This document shows positions 17,185 to 25,930 of a DNA stretch of 64,000 nucleotides, in pieces; positions within the stretch are counted from its first letter, which is position 1; every line of letters begins with the position of its first letter. This DNA comes from Paenibacillus polygoni (GTDB taxonomy: Bacteria; Bacillota; Bacilli; Paenibacillales; Paenibacillaceae), in NCBI RefSeq assembly GCF_030263935.1, contig NZ_CP127162.1, positions 758,001 through 822,000 on the forward strand, given 5' to 3'. The notes under the pieces are model-generated. The model did not search any database. It saw nothing but the letters and a program-made list of their open reading frames with translations, and was not told the origin of the DNA. A program made the translations under genes and the position numbers.

Positions 17185-18302
17185 AGAATCATTTACATAA
17201 AAAAGAGGAACCCATAGATCAGGTCATCCGAATGATACGAGAAAAAGAGGCTCCTATCGATCTTACGGATCTAGTGATGGAGGTGATTTATCAAAATAAA
17301 ACAAACCGCAGGGGGCGAAAGAAGATGTGGAGGAAAATCACGGTTTCAACGGCTATAGCGGCTTCAGCAGTCATGGTGATAGTAGGGAGTGGATTTGTGT
17401 CACCAACGATGGCGGGTTCGTTGCAGCAAATTCCGGGAATAAAGAGTATCTTTGCATTTGTGGATGATCTTGGACTGAGAACAGCATCAGAGAAAAAATT
17501 AGCGGCTACCCCAAATGTTAGTGTGGTTCGAGGGGATACCACATTTACGGTCCCTGAAATCATCTATGACGGCACGAGGGTATCCCTCAGTCTAGTACGT
17601 ACGACGCAGGATAATTCAGATGAGACAGGAGAGAAGCTGAACGAAGATCTAAGCGGCTATACGCTGCAGATCAACGGTAGAGATATCCATGAGTTTGCGC
17701 CTAAATATGGTGAGATACCTAGATTTTTTCATCCTGGAGCATCTGAGAATTCTGTGATTTTGGAATTTTCCGATTTGCGAAATCAAGAAGGAACACCTTT
17801 TCCTGATTCGTTCATTCTTACATTAAACCTGGAAGTTAAACCATTTGAGGATCCTGTTGTTATACATATCCCCGTTGAGAAGACGAAACAGGACATCGTT
17901 GATATTTCTCCTAATGAGACCAAGACCCATGGAATCTATACCATAACTTTAGAAAGAGTAGAACTAACACCAATAACGACAAATATCACGACTCATTTCG
18001 TTCTTCCGGAAGGAATGAGATATGATCCGCTAACAAACGATTTGGGTTACGATGTGTATGATGATGAAGGTAATGAGCTGAGAATAGTTAGTGGAAATGG
18101 GAGAGGTCAGGCAAATAGCTCTGGAATGATTTCAGATCTCCGGCTAGAACCTTTTACTACGCTCCCGTCTAAGATCATTATCAAACCTTATCAAAATATA
18201 TATAGTGACACCGAAAAAGGTAATTATAAGTATGATGAGGAAGGGAATGTGATGAAAACCTATTTTCCTGAACTAGAGTTTGAAGTGGAAATTGAGAAAT
18301 AG
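17181..18302 (+). CDS. Membrane anti-sigma factor with DUF4179 domain
   Basis: 373 residues. A short cytoplasmic N-terminus (PIDLTDLVMEVI, about residues 25-40) probably contacts the sigma factor. One membrane helix follows (about 53-75), then an extracytoplasmic DUF4179-type beta domain (SIFAFVDDLGLRTASEK, TFTVPEIIYDGTRVSLSLVR). The start overlaps the sigma gene stop, a sign of translational coupling. Such proteins hold the sigma factor at the membrane until an envelope signal arrives. Confidence 0.88.
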   Translation: MKNHLHKKEEPIDQVIRMIREKEAPIDLTDLVMEVIYQNKTNRRGRKKMWRKITVSTAIAASAVMVIVGSGFVSPTMAGSLQQIPGIKSIFAFVDDLGLRTASEKKLAATPNVSVVRGDTTFTVPEIIYDGTRVSLSLVRTTQDNSDETGEKLNEDLSGYTLQINGRDIHEFAPKYGEIPRFFHPGASENSVILEFSDLRNQEGTPFPDSFILTLNLEVKPFEDPVVIHIPVEKTKQDIVDISPNETKTHGIYTITLERVELTPITTNITTHFVLPEGMRYDPLTNDLGYDVYDDEGNELRIVSGNGRGQANSSGMISDLRLEPFTTLPSKIIIKPYQNIYSDTEKGNYKYDEEGNVMKTYFPELEFEVEIEK

Positions 18303-18364
18303 TTAATCCGAAGATGGGATAATGACAAAACACCCAAAAAACCTGTCCGCACAATAGCAGAAAA

Positions 18365-18398
18365 AGAGCAATCTATAAAGAATAGGTTGCTCTTTTTC
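18365..18398 (+). terminator. Terminator between sigma/anti-sigma unit and HEAT gene
   Basis: AGAGCAATCTAT, loop AAAGA, ATAGGTTGCTCT, T5. It lies between convergent genes. Confidence 0.85.
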
Positions 18399-18441
18399 GT
18401 TGGTGTTTTCTTTTTTATAAACAAGACGGTTTGATTTTTAA

Positions 18442-19374
18442 TTATGTGACGATCTTCTTAACCATGTCTTTCTCTTCATCAAAAAGATAGTCCCACTTTT
18501 TCGATATAATCCATTCAAATAATTCTTGAATGTGGTTATATTTTTCTCTATATCGATTTAGAAATTCAAACGCAGGCACTAATTCATTGCTTTCTATTGA
18601 TCGCATTCTTTTTAACATCGTTTTTACTCGTTGATAGACAGAGTCTATCGCCGTTTCATCTCCATGATTCTGAATTGCTAACAAAGCATAATATTTAACA
18701 GCAGGAGAGCGATCTTTCATCGCTTCAATAAAAAGAGGCAGAAATGTGGAATCTCCCAGTTGATCTAGGGCACTAAGAGCAGAGCGTCTCACTTCGCCTT
18801 TTGGATGTTTCATTAAAGGAAGAAGATAAGGGACCGAGCGGGTTGCCCCAAGATCACAGAGAGAACCGATTGCATAAAAAAGATCATATTCATCTTGTGA
18901 TGTAGTAATAACTTGGATTAAAGCCTCTTCCGCGGCAGAACATTTACATTTACTTAAAGCTTGAAAGGCGGAGTGACGGACTAACCAGCGAGGATCATCA
19001 ATAAATTGAAGGATAGGCGCACAGTTAGAAACTTCCTTTTGCTTGGCGAGTTGAGAGAGAATACTGTCTAAAGTATACTTGTTTTTTTCTGCTTCGAGTC
19101 GTTTTAAAAGAATATGGACTACGCGTGGATCACCTGTATTTACTCCAATGTTACCGAGCACAAAATAAATATCTTGTTTCAAGGTTTCTTTTTTTGCCTT
19201 TTCTAATAGGTTACAGAGGATCGGAATAAGTGCAATACGATCTAATTTTTCTGCTTTTCTAGTTGCATTCCAAGCAGGTGCACCTTCACTCGTGGAATAT
19301 CCTTCCTCTTCTATATAAACGAGTCCATCTCCCGCCATATCGTTCAATAGGTTTAATAGTTGTTGTTCATTCAT
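18442..19374 (-). CDS. HEAT-repeat protein
   Basis: 310 residues made of repeated helical pairs. Typical HEAT text is FIDDPRWLVRHSAFQALSKC, LLPLMKHPKGEVRRSALSAL and FIEAMKDRSPAVKYYALLAI. Such scaffolds bind proteins, or in some related families modified bases or phycobilins, but no catalytic motif is visible. It begins 11 bases after the ROK regulator gene on the same strand with AGGAG upstream, so the two are most likely co-transcribed. Its role in the polyol locus is unknown. Confidence 0.85.
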   Translation of the reverse strand: MNEQQLLNLLNDMAGDGLVYIEEEGYSTSEGAPAWNATRKAEKLDRIALIPILCNLLEKAKKETLKQDIYFVLGNIGVNTGDPRVVHILLKRLEAEKNKYTLDSILSQLAKQKEVSNCAPILQFIDDPRWLVRHSAFQALSKCKCSAAEEALIQVITTSQDEYDLFYAIGSLCDLGATRSVPYLLPLMKHPKGEVRRSALSALDQLGDSTFLPLFIEAMKDRSPAVKYYALLAIQNHGDETAIDSVYQRVKTMLKRMRSIESNELVPAFEFLNRYREKYNHIQELFEWIISKKWDYLFDEEKDMVKKIVT

Positions 19375-19385
19375 TGTTGAAACTC

Positions 19386-20510
19386 CTAAATCTCATTTAA
19401 AAAGGATTGAATAAAAGTAATGGCAGCGCCATTAGAAACTCCATTTTCAGATGAACGGCTAATATAAATAAATGGCTCATTGCTAGGAAAAGCGGTGCGC
19501 TCATAAACTTTCTCATGAAGAAGTTGAATATCATGTTCTGTTAAGTAAGGAGATATATGACCGCCCAGAATAAATTCTCTATTAATGACAAGATGAATAT
19601 TGTTGATCGATAGTGCTAAATGATCTAAGAATACATTCCATCTTTCCATATAGGAAGGGATTCCAGAACGTAACTGTTGGAAGAAAAATTCTAACGATTC
19701 ATCTTCTTTTAATAGCGCACTAACAGAACATAGTGTTTCCATACATCCTGTTTTTCCGCAGTAGCAAAGAGAACCACGTGGATCGATTGTCATATGTTCT
19801 ACCGTGCCGCTATGTCCTTCATTCCCCATATAAATTTGGCCATTGATAATGATGGCTCCCCCAAGATGCGTACCAATCGACAGATAGACAGCATCGTCAA
19901 TATCTTTCCTGATCCACAGTTCCGTGGTTGCAGCACATTTGGCATCATGAAAAAAACGGCAAGGATAATCAAGGTGCTGTGAAAAAACAGAAATGTGGAG
20001 CCCCGTACAATTTAATATTTTTCCGTAGGTAATGTTTTGTCCATCTGCTGATGTTAATGCTTGTATTGCAAAACCAACACCCAAGACTTGCTCTTGTTCG
20101 ATCATAAGAGAGGAGATGAAAGCTTGTACAGCTTGACTTACTTGTTTAAAGTAACTCTCTTCATTTGCGTATGTAAGTGACAGGTTGGTTTTATGAAAAA
20201 CAACACCGAGCAAATCTACTGCGGAAATACAAATTGTATTTCTTTGAATTTCAACCCCTATGCTGACACGAGCCTGCGGACATAATGCATATGCCGTTGC
20301 ACGTCTTCCAACCGAGGATTCAAATTGCCCGTTCTTTTCAATCAGTTTTTCCTTTTCTAAGCGAACTAAATTTTGAGTTACAGTTGGCAGACTCAGATGA
20401 AGTTGATTTGCGATTTCTTGTTTTGAAAGCTTCTCATTTTGATAAATAAGATGATAAATCGATGAGTAATTACTTTTCTTTATATCCCTAAATGTAATGT
20501 TATGATCCAT
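19386..20510 (-). CDS. ROK-family transcriptional repressor (XylR/NagC type)
   Basis: 374 residues. N-terminal winged helix (LSKQEIANQLHLSLPTVTQN, then LVRLEKEKLI) is followed by the ROK ATP/sugar fold with VSIGVEIQRN, YLSIGTHLGGAIIINGQIY and the zinc motif CYCGKTGCMETL (about residues 245-256). Divergent from the SDR-kinase-symporter operon, with 249 bp between the starts. It probably represses that operon until a sugar or polyol binds. A candidate operator lies at 20704-20726. Confidence 0.92.
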   Translation of the reverse strand: MDHNITFRDIKKSNYSSIYHLIYQNEKLSKQEIANQLHLSLPTVTQNLVRLEKEKLIEKNGQFESSVGRRATAYALCPQARVSIGVEIQRNTICISAVDLLGVVFHKTNLSLTYANEESYFKQVSQAVQAFISSLMIEQEQVLGVGFAIQALTSADGQNITYGKILNCTGLHISVFSQHLDYPCRFFHDAKCAATTELWIRKDIDDAVYLSIGTHLGGAIIINGQIYMGNEGHSGTVEHMTIDPRGSLCYCGKTGCMETLCSVSALLKEDESLEFFFQQLRSGIPSYMERWNVFLDHLALSINNIHLVINREFILGGHISPYLTEHDIQLLHEKVYERTAFPSNEPFIYISRSSENGVSNGAAITFIQSFLNEI

Positions 20511-20664
20511 AACTAAACCCCATTATACAAACGACTTTTATAAAATTCCTTTAAATATAACATAGCTATCGGATAAATAACAATTTAGAGCAAAATGATG
20601 TGACTAACGAATCATAAAATTCATACAATGAGTGTGAAATAAGTCGCTGTTTTTTTATGGAAGG

Positions 20665-20726
20665 TTGACTTGTCTTATAAAGCGGGTATATTATGTAAAT
20701 TGATTTTATTAATCTATTTAATAAAA
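20665..20726 (+). promoter_or_regulatory. Promoter and candidate ROK operator of the polyol operon
   Basis: TTGACT at 20665-20670 and TATATT (20687-20692) or TATTAT (20689-20694) form a sigma-A-like promoter. Just downstream, TTTTATTAA-TCTAT-TTAATAAAA at 20704-20726 is a perfect 9-bp inverted repeat. AT-rich inverted repeats of this kind are typical ROK operators (NagC, Mlc), and a site just after the start of transcription suits repression. Confidence 0.6.
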
Positions 20727-20759
20727 CAGCTTTACAAAATAGAAAGGGGAAATAGATTT

Positions 20760-21536
20760 ATGGGAATTATTGAAAAAATGAGATTAGACGGAAAGAAGAT
20801 CTTCGTTACAGGCGGTGCGAGAGGAATTGGCAAAAGTGTTGCAACCGCTTTCTGTGAGGCAGGAGCCGATGTAGCTATCGTGGACCTGGATTTTGAAGAA
20901 GCAAAGAAAACAGCTGCCGAACTAGAAAGTAATCATGGAATTCAGGCGATTGCTATTAAAGCGGATGTCACAGATCCAGAAGATGTGAATGCTATGATGG
21001 AAAAAGTGCTGGATGCCTTTGGACGGTTGGATGTTGCTTTCTGTAATGCTGGAATCTGCATGAATATACCTGCTGAGGATATGACATATGAACAATGGAA
21101 AAAAGTAATCGATATCAATCTTACCGGGGTGTTTTTAACGGCTCAAGCTGCTGGAAAAGTGATGTTAAAGCAAGGCGGGGGTTCCATTATTAACACGGCT
21201 TCGATGTCAGCACATATCGTAAATGTACCGCAGCCGCAGTGTTCTTATAATGCTTCTAAAGCAGGTGTCATCCAATTGACAAAATCTCTAGCGGTAGAGT
21301 GGGCGACTAGAAATGTGCGCGTGAATAGTATCAGTCCAGGCTACATAGGAACAGAACTTACGTTAAATTCCCCAAGCTTACAACCATTAATTGAACAATG
21401 GAATCAAATGGCTCCTCTTGGCAGAATGGGAAGACCGGAAGAACTACAATCCATTTGTGTTTACCTTGCAGGGGATACGAGCAGCTTTACTACGGGAGCA
21501 GACTTTGTAGTGGATGGCGCTTTTACTTGCATCTAA
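20760..21536 (+). CDS. SDR-family NAD(P)-dependent polyol/sugar dehydrogenase
   Basis: 258 residues from ATG 20760 (GAAAGGGGAAATAG upstream); an earlier in-frame TTG at 20670 lies at the -35 element and is unlikely. Classical SDR elements are present: TGGARGIG (cofactor loop), Asp before the FEEAKK segment, CNAG, the Ser of NTASMSAH, and YNASKAG (catalytic Tyr and Lys). The first gene of an operon with an FGGY kinase and a symporter, it probably oxidises a polyol to a ketose, for example arabitol or xylitol to xylulose. The substrate is an inference. Confidence 0.88.
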   Translation: MGIIEKMRLDGKKIFVTGGARGIGKSVATAFCEAGADVAIVDLDFEEAKKTAAELESNHGIQAIAIKADVTDPEDVNAMMEKVLDAFGRLDVAFCNAGICMNIPAEDMTYEQWKKVIDINLTGVFLTAQAAGKVMLKQGGGSIINTASMSAHIVNVPQPQCSYNASKAGVIQLTKSLAVEWATRNVRVNSISPGYIGTELTLNSPSLQPLIEQWNQMAPLGRMGRPEELQSICVYLAGDTSSFTTGADFVVDGAFTCI

Positions 21537-21583
21537 TCTAATAGACTTAAATAAAGAAACAATTACATCAGGAGGCGACATCC

Positions 21584-23113
21584 TTGTTCTATTTACTCGG
21601 CACAGATATTGGAACATCCGGTACCAAAACCATCTTAATGGACACAGAAGGCAACCTCATTGCCCAAGATTTACAGGAATATGATGTGCTTACACCAAGA
21701 CCTTTATGGGCTGAACAGTGGCCGGATGTATGGCTCGAAGCAGCGAAGCTTTCTATTAAAAACACAGTGAAGAAGGCAAATGTTCCGGCAGATAAAATAC
21801 GCGGAATCGCGATTAGCGGTCTGTACGGAGGTTCTGGAATTCCGTTAGATGAAAATATGGAGCCTGTTAGACCTTGTATGATCTGGATGGACCGTAGAGC
21901 GGAAGAAGAAACCAAATGGGTTCTAGACACGATTGGAGAAGAAAAACTATTAGATATTACCCACAATGGAGCAGATCCTTACTATGGCTTTACCAAAATA
22001 TTATGGATGAAGAATAATGAACCGGAAAACTGGAAAAAAACGAAATTATTTTTGCCACCAAATGATTACGTTATTTATAAATTGACCGGAAACATTGCGA
22101 TTGATTATTCCTCAGCGGGGAATATTGGCGGTATTTTTGATATGAATAACAGAACATGGTCTAAAGAAATGATGGATGCCATGGGTATTCCTATGTCGAT
22201 GATGCCGGAAAACATAGTAGAATCGACAGATATTATTGGAGGACTGACAAAGGAAGCTGCATCTGAATTAGGGCTCTCTGAAGGAATGCCAGTGATTGCA
22301 AGCGGTATTGACTGTGGTGCAGCGAATATTGGTCTTGGTGTATTTGAATCTGGTATTTATGCAGCCGCAATTGGAACTTCCATGTGCGCAGCGTTAATTT
22401 CGGACAAACCCATTAAGGGAAAGAATCTCATTGTCTGGCCTTATCTATATGATGCTCAAAGACTTTCTTATTATTTTGCCGGAGGTGCCACAGCAGGAGC
22501 AATTGTGAAATGGTTCCGTCAAACCATGTGCCAATTTGAAGTGGAAGCCGAGAAAAATGGTGGAGAAAATGCCTATGATGTATTGAATAAACAAGCAGCT
22601 GCGATTCCAGTTGGCAGCGAGGGCCTTATTGTTCTTCCTTACTTCATGGGGGAAAGAAGCCCAATCTGGGATTCAGATGCAAAAGGAACGATGGTTGGAC
22701 TTACGCTGGCACATACAAAGGCTCATATCTACCGTGCATTTCTGGAAGCGGTTGCGTTCTCACTGCGTGATGCAATGGAAGCAACGGGGGAGAACTTAGG
22801 TGAATCTATTATCATCGCCGGCGGTGTAACGAAGTCAAAACTCTGGAGACAAATCTTTGCCGATGTGACGGGTTATTCCGTTGTCTGTCCGATTCATGAT
22901 GTGGAAGCCAATATGGGGGATGTAATGCTTGCCGGAATTGGTACAGGACTTCTATCGTATGAGGACGTGAAAAAGTGGCAGGTACTGGATCAGAAGATTA
23001 TGCCCGACCCGCAGAACCATGAAAAATATAATGAATATTACCGTGTATATAAATCGGTATATCAGAATTTAAAGCAAGATATGAAAACGTTATCAAGATT
23101 ATCGAAAATATAG
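21584..23113 (+). CDS. FGGY-family carbohydrate kinase (xylulokinase-like)
   Basis: 509 residues. The N-terminal phosphate loop LLGTDIGTSGTKT, the PLWAEQWPDVW segment and the C-terminal FGGY signature region (FLEAVAFSLRDAME, IIIAGGVTKSKLWRQIFADV) are clear. TTG start at 21584 with CAGGAGG upstream. It likely phosphorylates the ketose made by the preceding dehydrogenase, feeding the pentose phosphate pathway. Xylulokinase is the best guess; ribulokinase or a related activity is possible. Confidence 0.88.
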   Translation: MFYLLGTDIGTSGTKTILMDTEGNLIAQDLQEYDVLTPRPLWAEQWPDVWLEAAKLSIKNTVKKANVPADKIRGIAISGLYGGSGIPLDENMEPVRPCMIWMDRRAEEETKWVLDTIGEEKLLDITHNGADPYYGFTKILWMKNNEPENWKKTKLFLPPNDYVIYKLTGNIAIDYSSAGNIGGIFDMNNRTWSKEMMDAMGIPMSMMPENIVESTDIIGGLTKEAASELGLSEGMPVIASGIDCGAANIGLGVFESGIYAAAIGTSMCAALISDKPIKGKNLIVWPYLYDAQRLSYYFAGGATAGAIVKWFRQTMCQFEVEAEKNGGENAYDVLNKQAAAIPVGSEGLIVLPYFMGERSPIWDSDAKGTMVGLTLAHTKAHIYRAFLEAVAFSLRDAMEATGENLGESIIIAGGVTKSKLWRQIFADVTGYSVVCPIHDVEANMGDVMLAGIGTGLLSYEDVKKWQVLDQKIMPDPQNHEKYNEYYRVYKSVYQNLKQDMKTLSRLSKI

Positions 23114-23186
23114 AGTAGTTCACATGGATTTTTTCATGAGATCAGGGAAAGTGACATCGATAGATTAGTAGGGACGGAGTGAAAAT

Positions 23187-24515
23187 ATGTCTAAGTGGAA
23201 AAAAAGAATTGGTTACGGGATTGGCGATCTAGGATGTAATCTTGTGTTCAGCACCATGGGTTCCTATCTGCTCTTCTTTTATACTGACGTTTTTGGAATA
23301 ACAGCAGCAGTGGCAGGTACGTTAATGTTATTAACGAAAATAATTGATGCTTTTGCAGATACCGGCATGGGATTATTAGTAGATCGAACACATACCCGAT
23401 GGGGTCAAGGAAGACCTTATTTTATCATAGGTGCTATTCCTTTTGCTGTATTCACGATTATGACTTTTATTGTGCCTGATTTCAGTATGACAGGGAAAAT
23501 TATATGGGCCTATGTCACGTATACCTTGCTGAACATTGCCTACTCGGTTGTTAATATACCATTAAATACAATCGTACCCAGATTAACTTCAGATAACCAT
23601 GAACGTAACTGGTTAGTATCGACAAGAATGATCTGCGCATTACTTGGAACCGCTTTAGTCATGTCCATTACCATGCCGATGGTAGATTTCTTTGGACAAG
23701 GTGATGAACAAAGAGGTTACTTAATCACAATGAGCATCTATGGCATCATGGCGCTTATCATATTTGTGATTACTTTTATGAGTACCAAAGAGGTTGTTCC
23801 GCCAACCATCCATCCTGGGAAATCTTCCTTCAAAGAAGACTTTAAGGGATTGACCGGTCAAGCTGCCATATTTTTTATCGTGAATTTTCTCTACTTCGCT
23901 CTTTTTGTTATACGAAATACGACTGTAATTTATTATTTTACTTATAATTTGAATCGTCAAGATTGGCTTACTTTTGTTGGGCTATTCGGAATTTTATCGG
24001 GTCTGCCTATGCTCATTATTTTACCTTGGCTTCAAAAGAAGATGTCAAAAAGAAATATACTGCTATTAAGCACGATCATTTACATCGTAGGAGATTTGCT
24101 TATTTATTTCGGAAAATCCTCATCGTTTTTAGTCATAGCAGGGCTTGCGATCACAGGGCTTGGTATTTACGGGATTTTCGGAGTTACATTTGCTATCCAG
24201 CCCGATATTATTGATTATTCAGAGTATAAAAAGAATAAAAGTATATCTGGGATGATTGCAGCGATTCAAGGTTTCTTTGTAAAAGTAAGCTTGGGACTCG
24301 GGAGTTTCTTAATTGGGGTTGTTCTAAAAATGGGGGGCTATGTTCCCAACGCCACACAAAACTCAACAGCACTCAGCTATATTGAACTCTGCTTTATTTG
24401 GGTGCCGCTAATCATTTGTCTGTTGATTGGAATTACCATGTGGTTCTACAAACTGGATGATCAGCGGGCAGCGATGGATGTAGAGCTTGAAAGACGACGT
24501 GCACTTATTCAATAA
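23187..24515 (+). CDS. GPH-family (MelB/XynB-like) sugar:cation symporter
   Basis: 442 residues, 12 membrane helices. GPH text is clear: KKRIGYGIGDLGCNLVFSTM at the start, FADTGMGLLVDRTHTRWGQG (the D..G...DRT..WG.. motif of the family) and the EYKKNKSISGMIAAIQGFFV segment in the second half. It imports a glycoside, pentoside or hexuronide with Na+ or H+. Third gene of the operon, 73 bases after the kinase. It probably takes up the polyol used by the two enzymes. Confidence 0.9.
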   Translation: MSKWKKRIGYGIGDLGCNLVFSTMGSYLLFFYTDVFGITAAVAGTLMLLTKIIDAFADTGMGLLVDRTHTRWGQGRPYFIIGAIPFAVFTIMTFIVPDFSMTGKIIWAYVTYTLLNIAYSVVNIPLNTIVPRLTSDNHERNWLVSTRMICALLGTALVMSITMPMVDFFGQGDEQRGYLITMSIYGIMALIIFVITFMSTKEVVPPTIHPGKSSFKEDFKGLTGQAAIFFIVNFLYFALFVIRNTTVIYYFTYNLNRQDWLTFVGLFGILSGLPMLIILPWLQKKMSKRNILLLSTIIYIVGDLLIYFGKSSSFLVIAGLAITGLGIYGIFGVTFAIQPDIIDYSEYKKNKSISGMIAAIQGFFVKVSLGLGSFLIGVVLKMGGYVPNATQNSTALSYIELCFIWVPLIICLLIGITMWFYKLDDQRAAMDVELERRRALIQ

Positions 24516-24537
24516 AATGTTTATATAAAATTATTAC

Positions 24538-24572
24538 TAGCTTCCTTGAGTATAAATCAAGGAAGCTTTTTC
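24538..24572 (+). terminator. Terminator of the polyol operon
   Basis: AGCTTCCTTGA, loop GTATAAA, TCAAGGAAGCT, T5. Its T-run marks the left edge of the 200-bp direct repeat. Confidence 0.88.
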
Positions 24573-24767
24573 CTTTTTATGAAGTACATAAGATAGAGAT
24601 TGAATAGAAGTTGAAGGAATAACGACCGATGTAATATTTTCCATTATTTGATAGGATTTATTCACCTTAACTAACAGTGAGAGTGAAATCCTTATGGTGA
24701 AAATAATGGTCTCACCTGACCAGCTGATGGAAGTTGTCAGACACTTCTTAAACCAATCGTCAGGAAT
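24568..24767 (+). repeat. 200-bp direct repeat, copy 1 (toxin promoter and start)
   Basis: This stretch matches 25733-25930 with about eight substitutions and one extra base. It carries about 126 bp of upstream sequence plus the first 25 codons of the WXG100-type toxin gene. The single inserted base near 24758 breaks the frame. It holds part of the 24516-24819 gap. Confidence 0.92.
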
Positions 24768-24771
24768 TTAG
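24694..24771 (+). pseudogene. Frameshifted 5' remnant of the WXG100-type toxin gene
   Basis: The reading MVKIMVSPDQLMEVVRHFLN copies the start of the intact toxin at 25859 with few changes, then an inserted base shifts the frame and a TAG follows (SSGI, stop). The rest of the toxin is missing. What follows is the orphan immunity candidate at 24820. This looks like the left stump of an older toxin cassette. Confidence 0.85.
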
Positions 24772-24819
24772 AATTCTAACTAGCTTCCCAATCATTAAAT
24801 AATAGTAGGCGGGATAATC

Positions 24820-25095
24820 TTGAATGACGAAATGAACTTTATAACTTTTAAGTATTTTCTTGAATGTTATTTTAATCCAAGTGCTAACTATGATGAGTTA
24901 GATAAACTCATGGTTGATTTTAACTCATTTGAAAATGTGGGACACCGTAAAAATCTTCATTCAGAGTTATTAGTTCTTCAGCTAGTGAAGTTCAGTATTA
25001 TGCAGGAGTTTGTAAGAAAATATGGTATGAGAAAAATGGATGACGAGAAACTGAAATGGTTAATTCAGCGGATGTTAGAAAAGTTAACACGTTGA
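24820..25095 (+). CDS. Possible orphan immunity protein (CdiI-like)
   Basis: 91 residues, acidic and leucine-rich. The start ITFKYFLECYFNPSANYDEL followed by DKLMVDF resembles contact-dependent-inhibition immunity proteins of the CdiI_2 kind, which begin with a FLxxYFH-like element. TTG start at 24820 with a weak GGCGGG site. It lies directly after a truncated toxin start, where an immunity gene would sit if the toxin body had been lost. The family call is tentative. Confidence 0.55.
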   Translation: MNDEMNFITFKYFLECYFNPSANYDELDKLMVDFNSFENVGHRKNLHSELLVLQLVKFSIMQEFVRKYGMRKMDDEKLKWLIQRMLEKLTR

Positions 25096-25192
25096 AAGCC
25101 AAAGCACAGTTGAGCAAAAATCGCTCTCTGTGTTTTTGTGTTACATTCATAATAGAAGTGAATTTTTTTAACATCCAAATGGAGGTGTCCAT

Positions 25193-25228
25193 ATGAAGGC
25201 AATGAGAGTTACTAGTACACTTAGTTGA
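25193..25228 (+). other. Short ORF with strong ribosome site, probable gene stump
   Basis: GGAGGTGTCCAT precedes ATG and eleven codons (MKAMRVTSTLS) ending in TGA. A site this strong before so short a frame suggests the left end of a deleted gene. Nothing else was seen in 25096-25371. Confidence 0.3.
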
Positions 25229-25371
25229 TCGAACAACTATAGAATCTTGATAATACGTACGAGACTTGCTTTTCATTGATAGATAGGAGTGGATTTTTAG
25301 GAAACCATGTTTTAATAATTTCATGAGTAAGATTAATGTTAGATTGAGATCGAGAGGAGACTGATATAAAC

Positions 25372-25692
25372 GTGCCAACCTATAATAAGCTAGTAAGGGA
25401 TTTAATTCCGAATATTATCCAATCTCAAGGGAAACGATGTAAGACTTTAATTCTAGACCAGAAAACTTACAAATCAGCGCTGAGAGCAAAGCTGGAAGAG
25501 GAACACAGGGAATATCAAGAAGCGGAAACAGATGTACTAGCTAATGAAGAATTAGCGGATTTGCTAGAGGTTATTTACGCACTGGCTTCGGTTCATGGTA
25601 TTAGTGAAGAGGAACTAAATAAGATTCGTAAAGAAAAGGCGGATCAGCGAGGTGCATTTAAAGAAAAGATATTTCTCGTGGAGGTGGATTAG
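25372..25692 (+). CDS. MazG-like nucleotide pyrophosphohydrolase
   Basis: 106 residues beginning PTYNKLVRDLIPNIIQ, the hallmark of the small phosphoribosyl-ATP-pyrophosphohydrolase-like MazG group in Firmicutes. Metal-binding acidic residues appear in LEEEHREYQEA and NEELADLLEVIYAL. It probably hydrolyses a nucleoside triphosphate; the physiological substrate is not known. GTG start at 25372 with GAGGAG upstream. It lies between the two direct repeats of the toxin island. Confidence 0.85.
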   Translation: MPTYNKLVRDLIPNIIQSQGKRCKTLILDQKTYKSALRAKLEEEHREYQEAETDVLANEELADLLEVIYALASVHGISEEELNKIRKEKADQRGAFKEKIFLVEVD

Positions 25693-25732
25693 TAGAGTCA
25701 GTGATGAAAGACGTATCTATTAATTGTCTGAA

Positions 25733-25930
25733 TTTTCCTTTTTATGAAGTACATAAGATAGAGATTGAATAGAAGTTAAAGGAATAACGGCCGATGTAAT
25801 ATTTTCCATTATTTGATAGAATTTATTCACCTTAACTAACAGTGAGAATGAAATCCTTATGGTGAAAATAATGGTCTCACCTGACCAGCTGATGGAAGTT
25901 GCCAGACACTTCTTGAGCCAGCGTCAGGAA
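25733..25930 (+). repeat. 200-bp direct repeat, copy 2 (intact toxin promoter and start)
   Basis: Second copy of the segment at 24568-24767, here leading into the intact toxin frame. The distance between copies is 1165 bp. Conservation across the non-coding 126 bp indicates recent duplication of the cassette including its promoter and ribosome site. Confidence 0.92.

Noticed and set aside
25372..25692. MazEF-type toxin-antitoxin gene
   Set aside because: The name MazG only reflects the pyrophosphohydrolase fold; YNKLVRDLIP marks a housekeeping-type nucleotide hydrolase and no mazE/mazF is present.
24568..25930. Insertion sequence bounded by the direct repeats
   Set aside because: No transposase or terminal inverted repeats lie between the copies; the repeated segment is the toxin gene start and its promoter.
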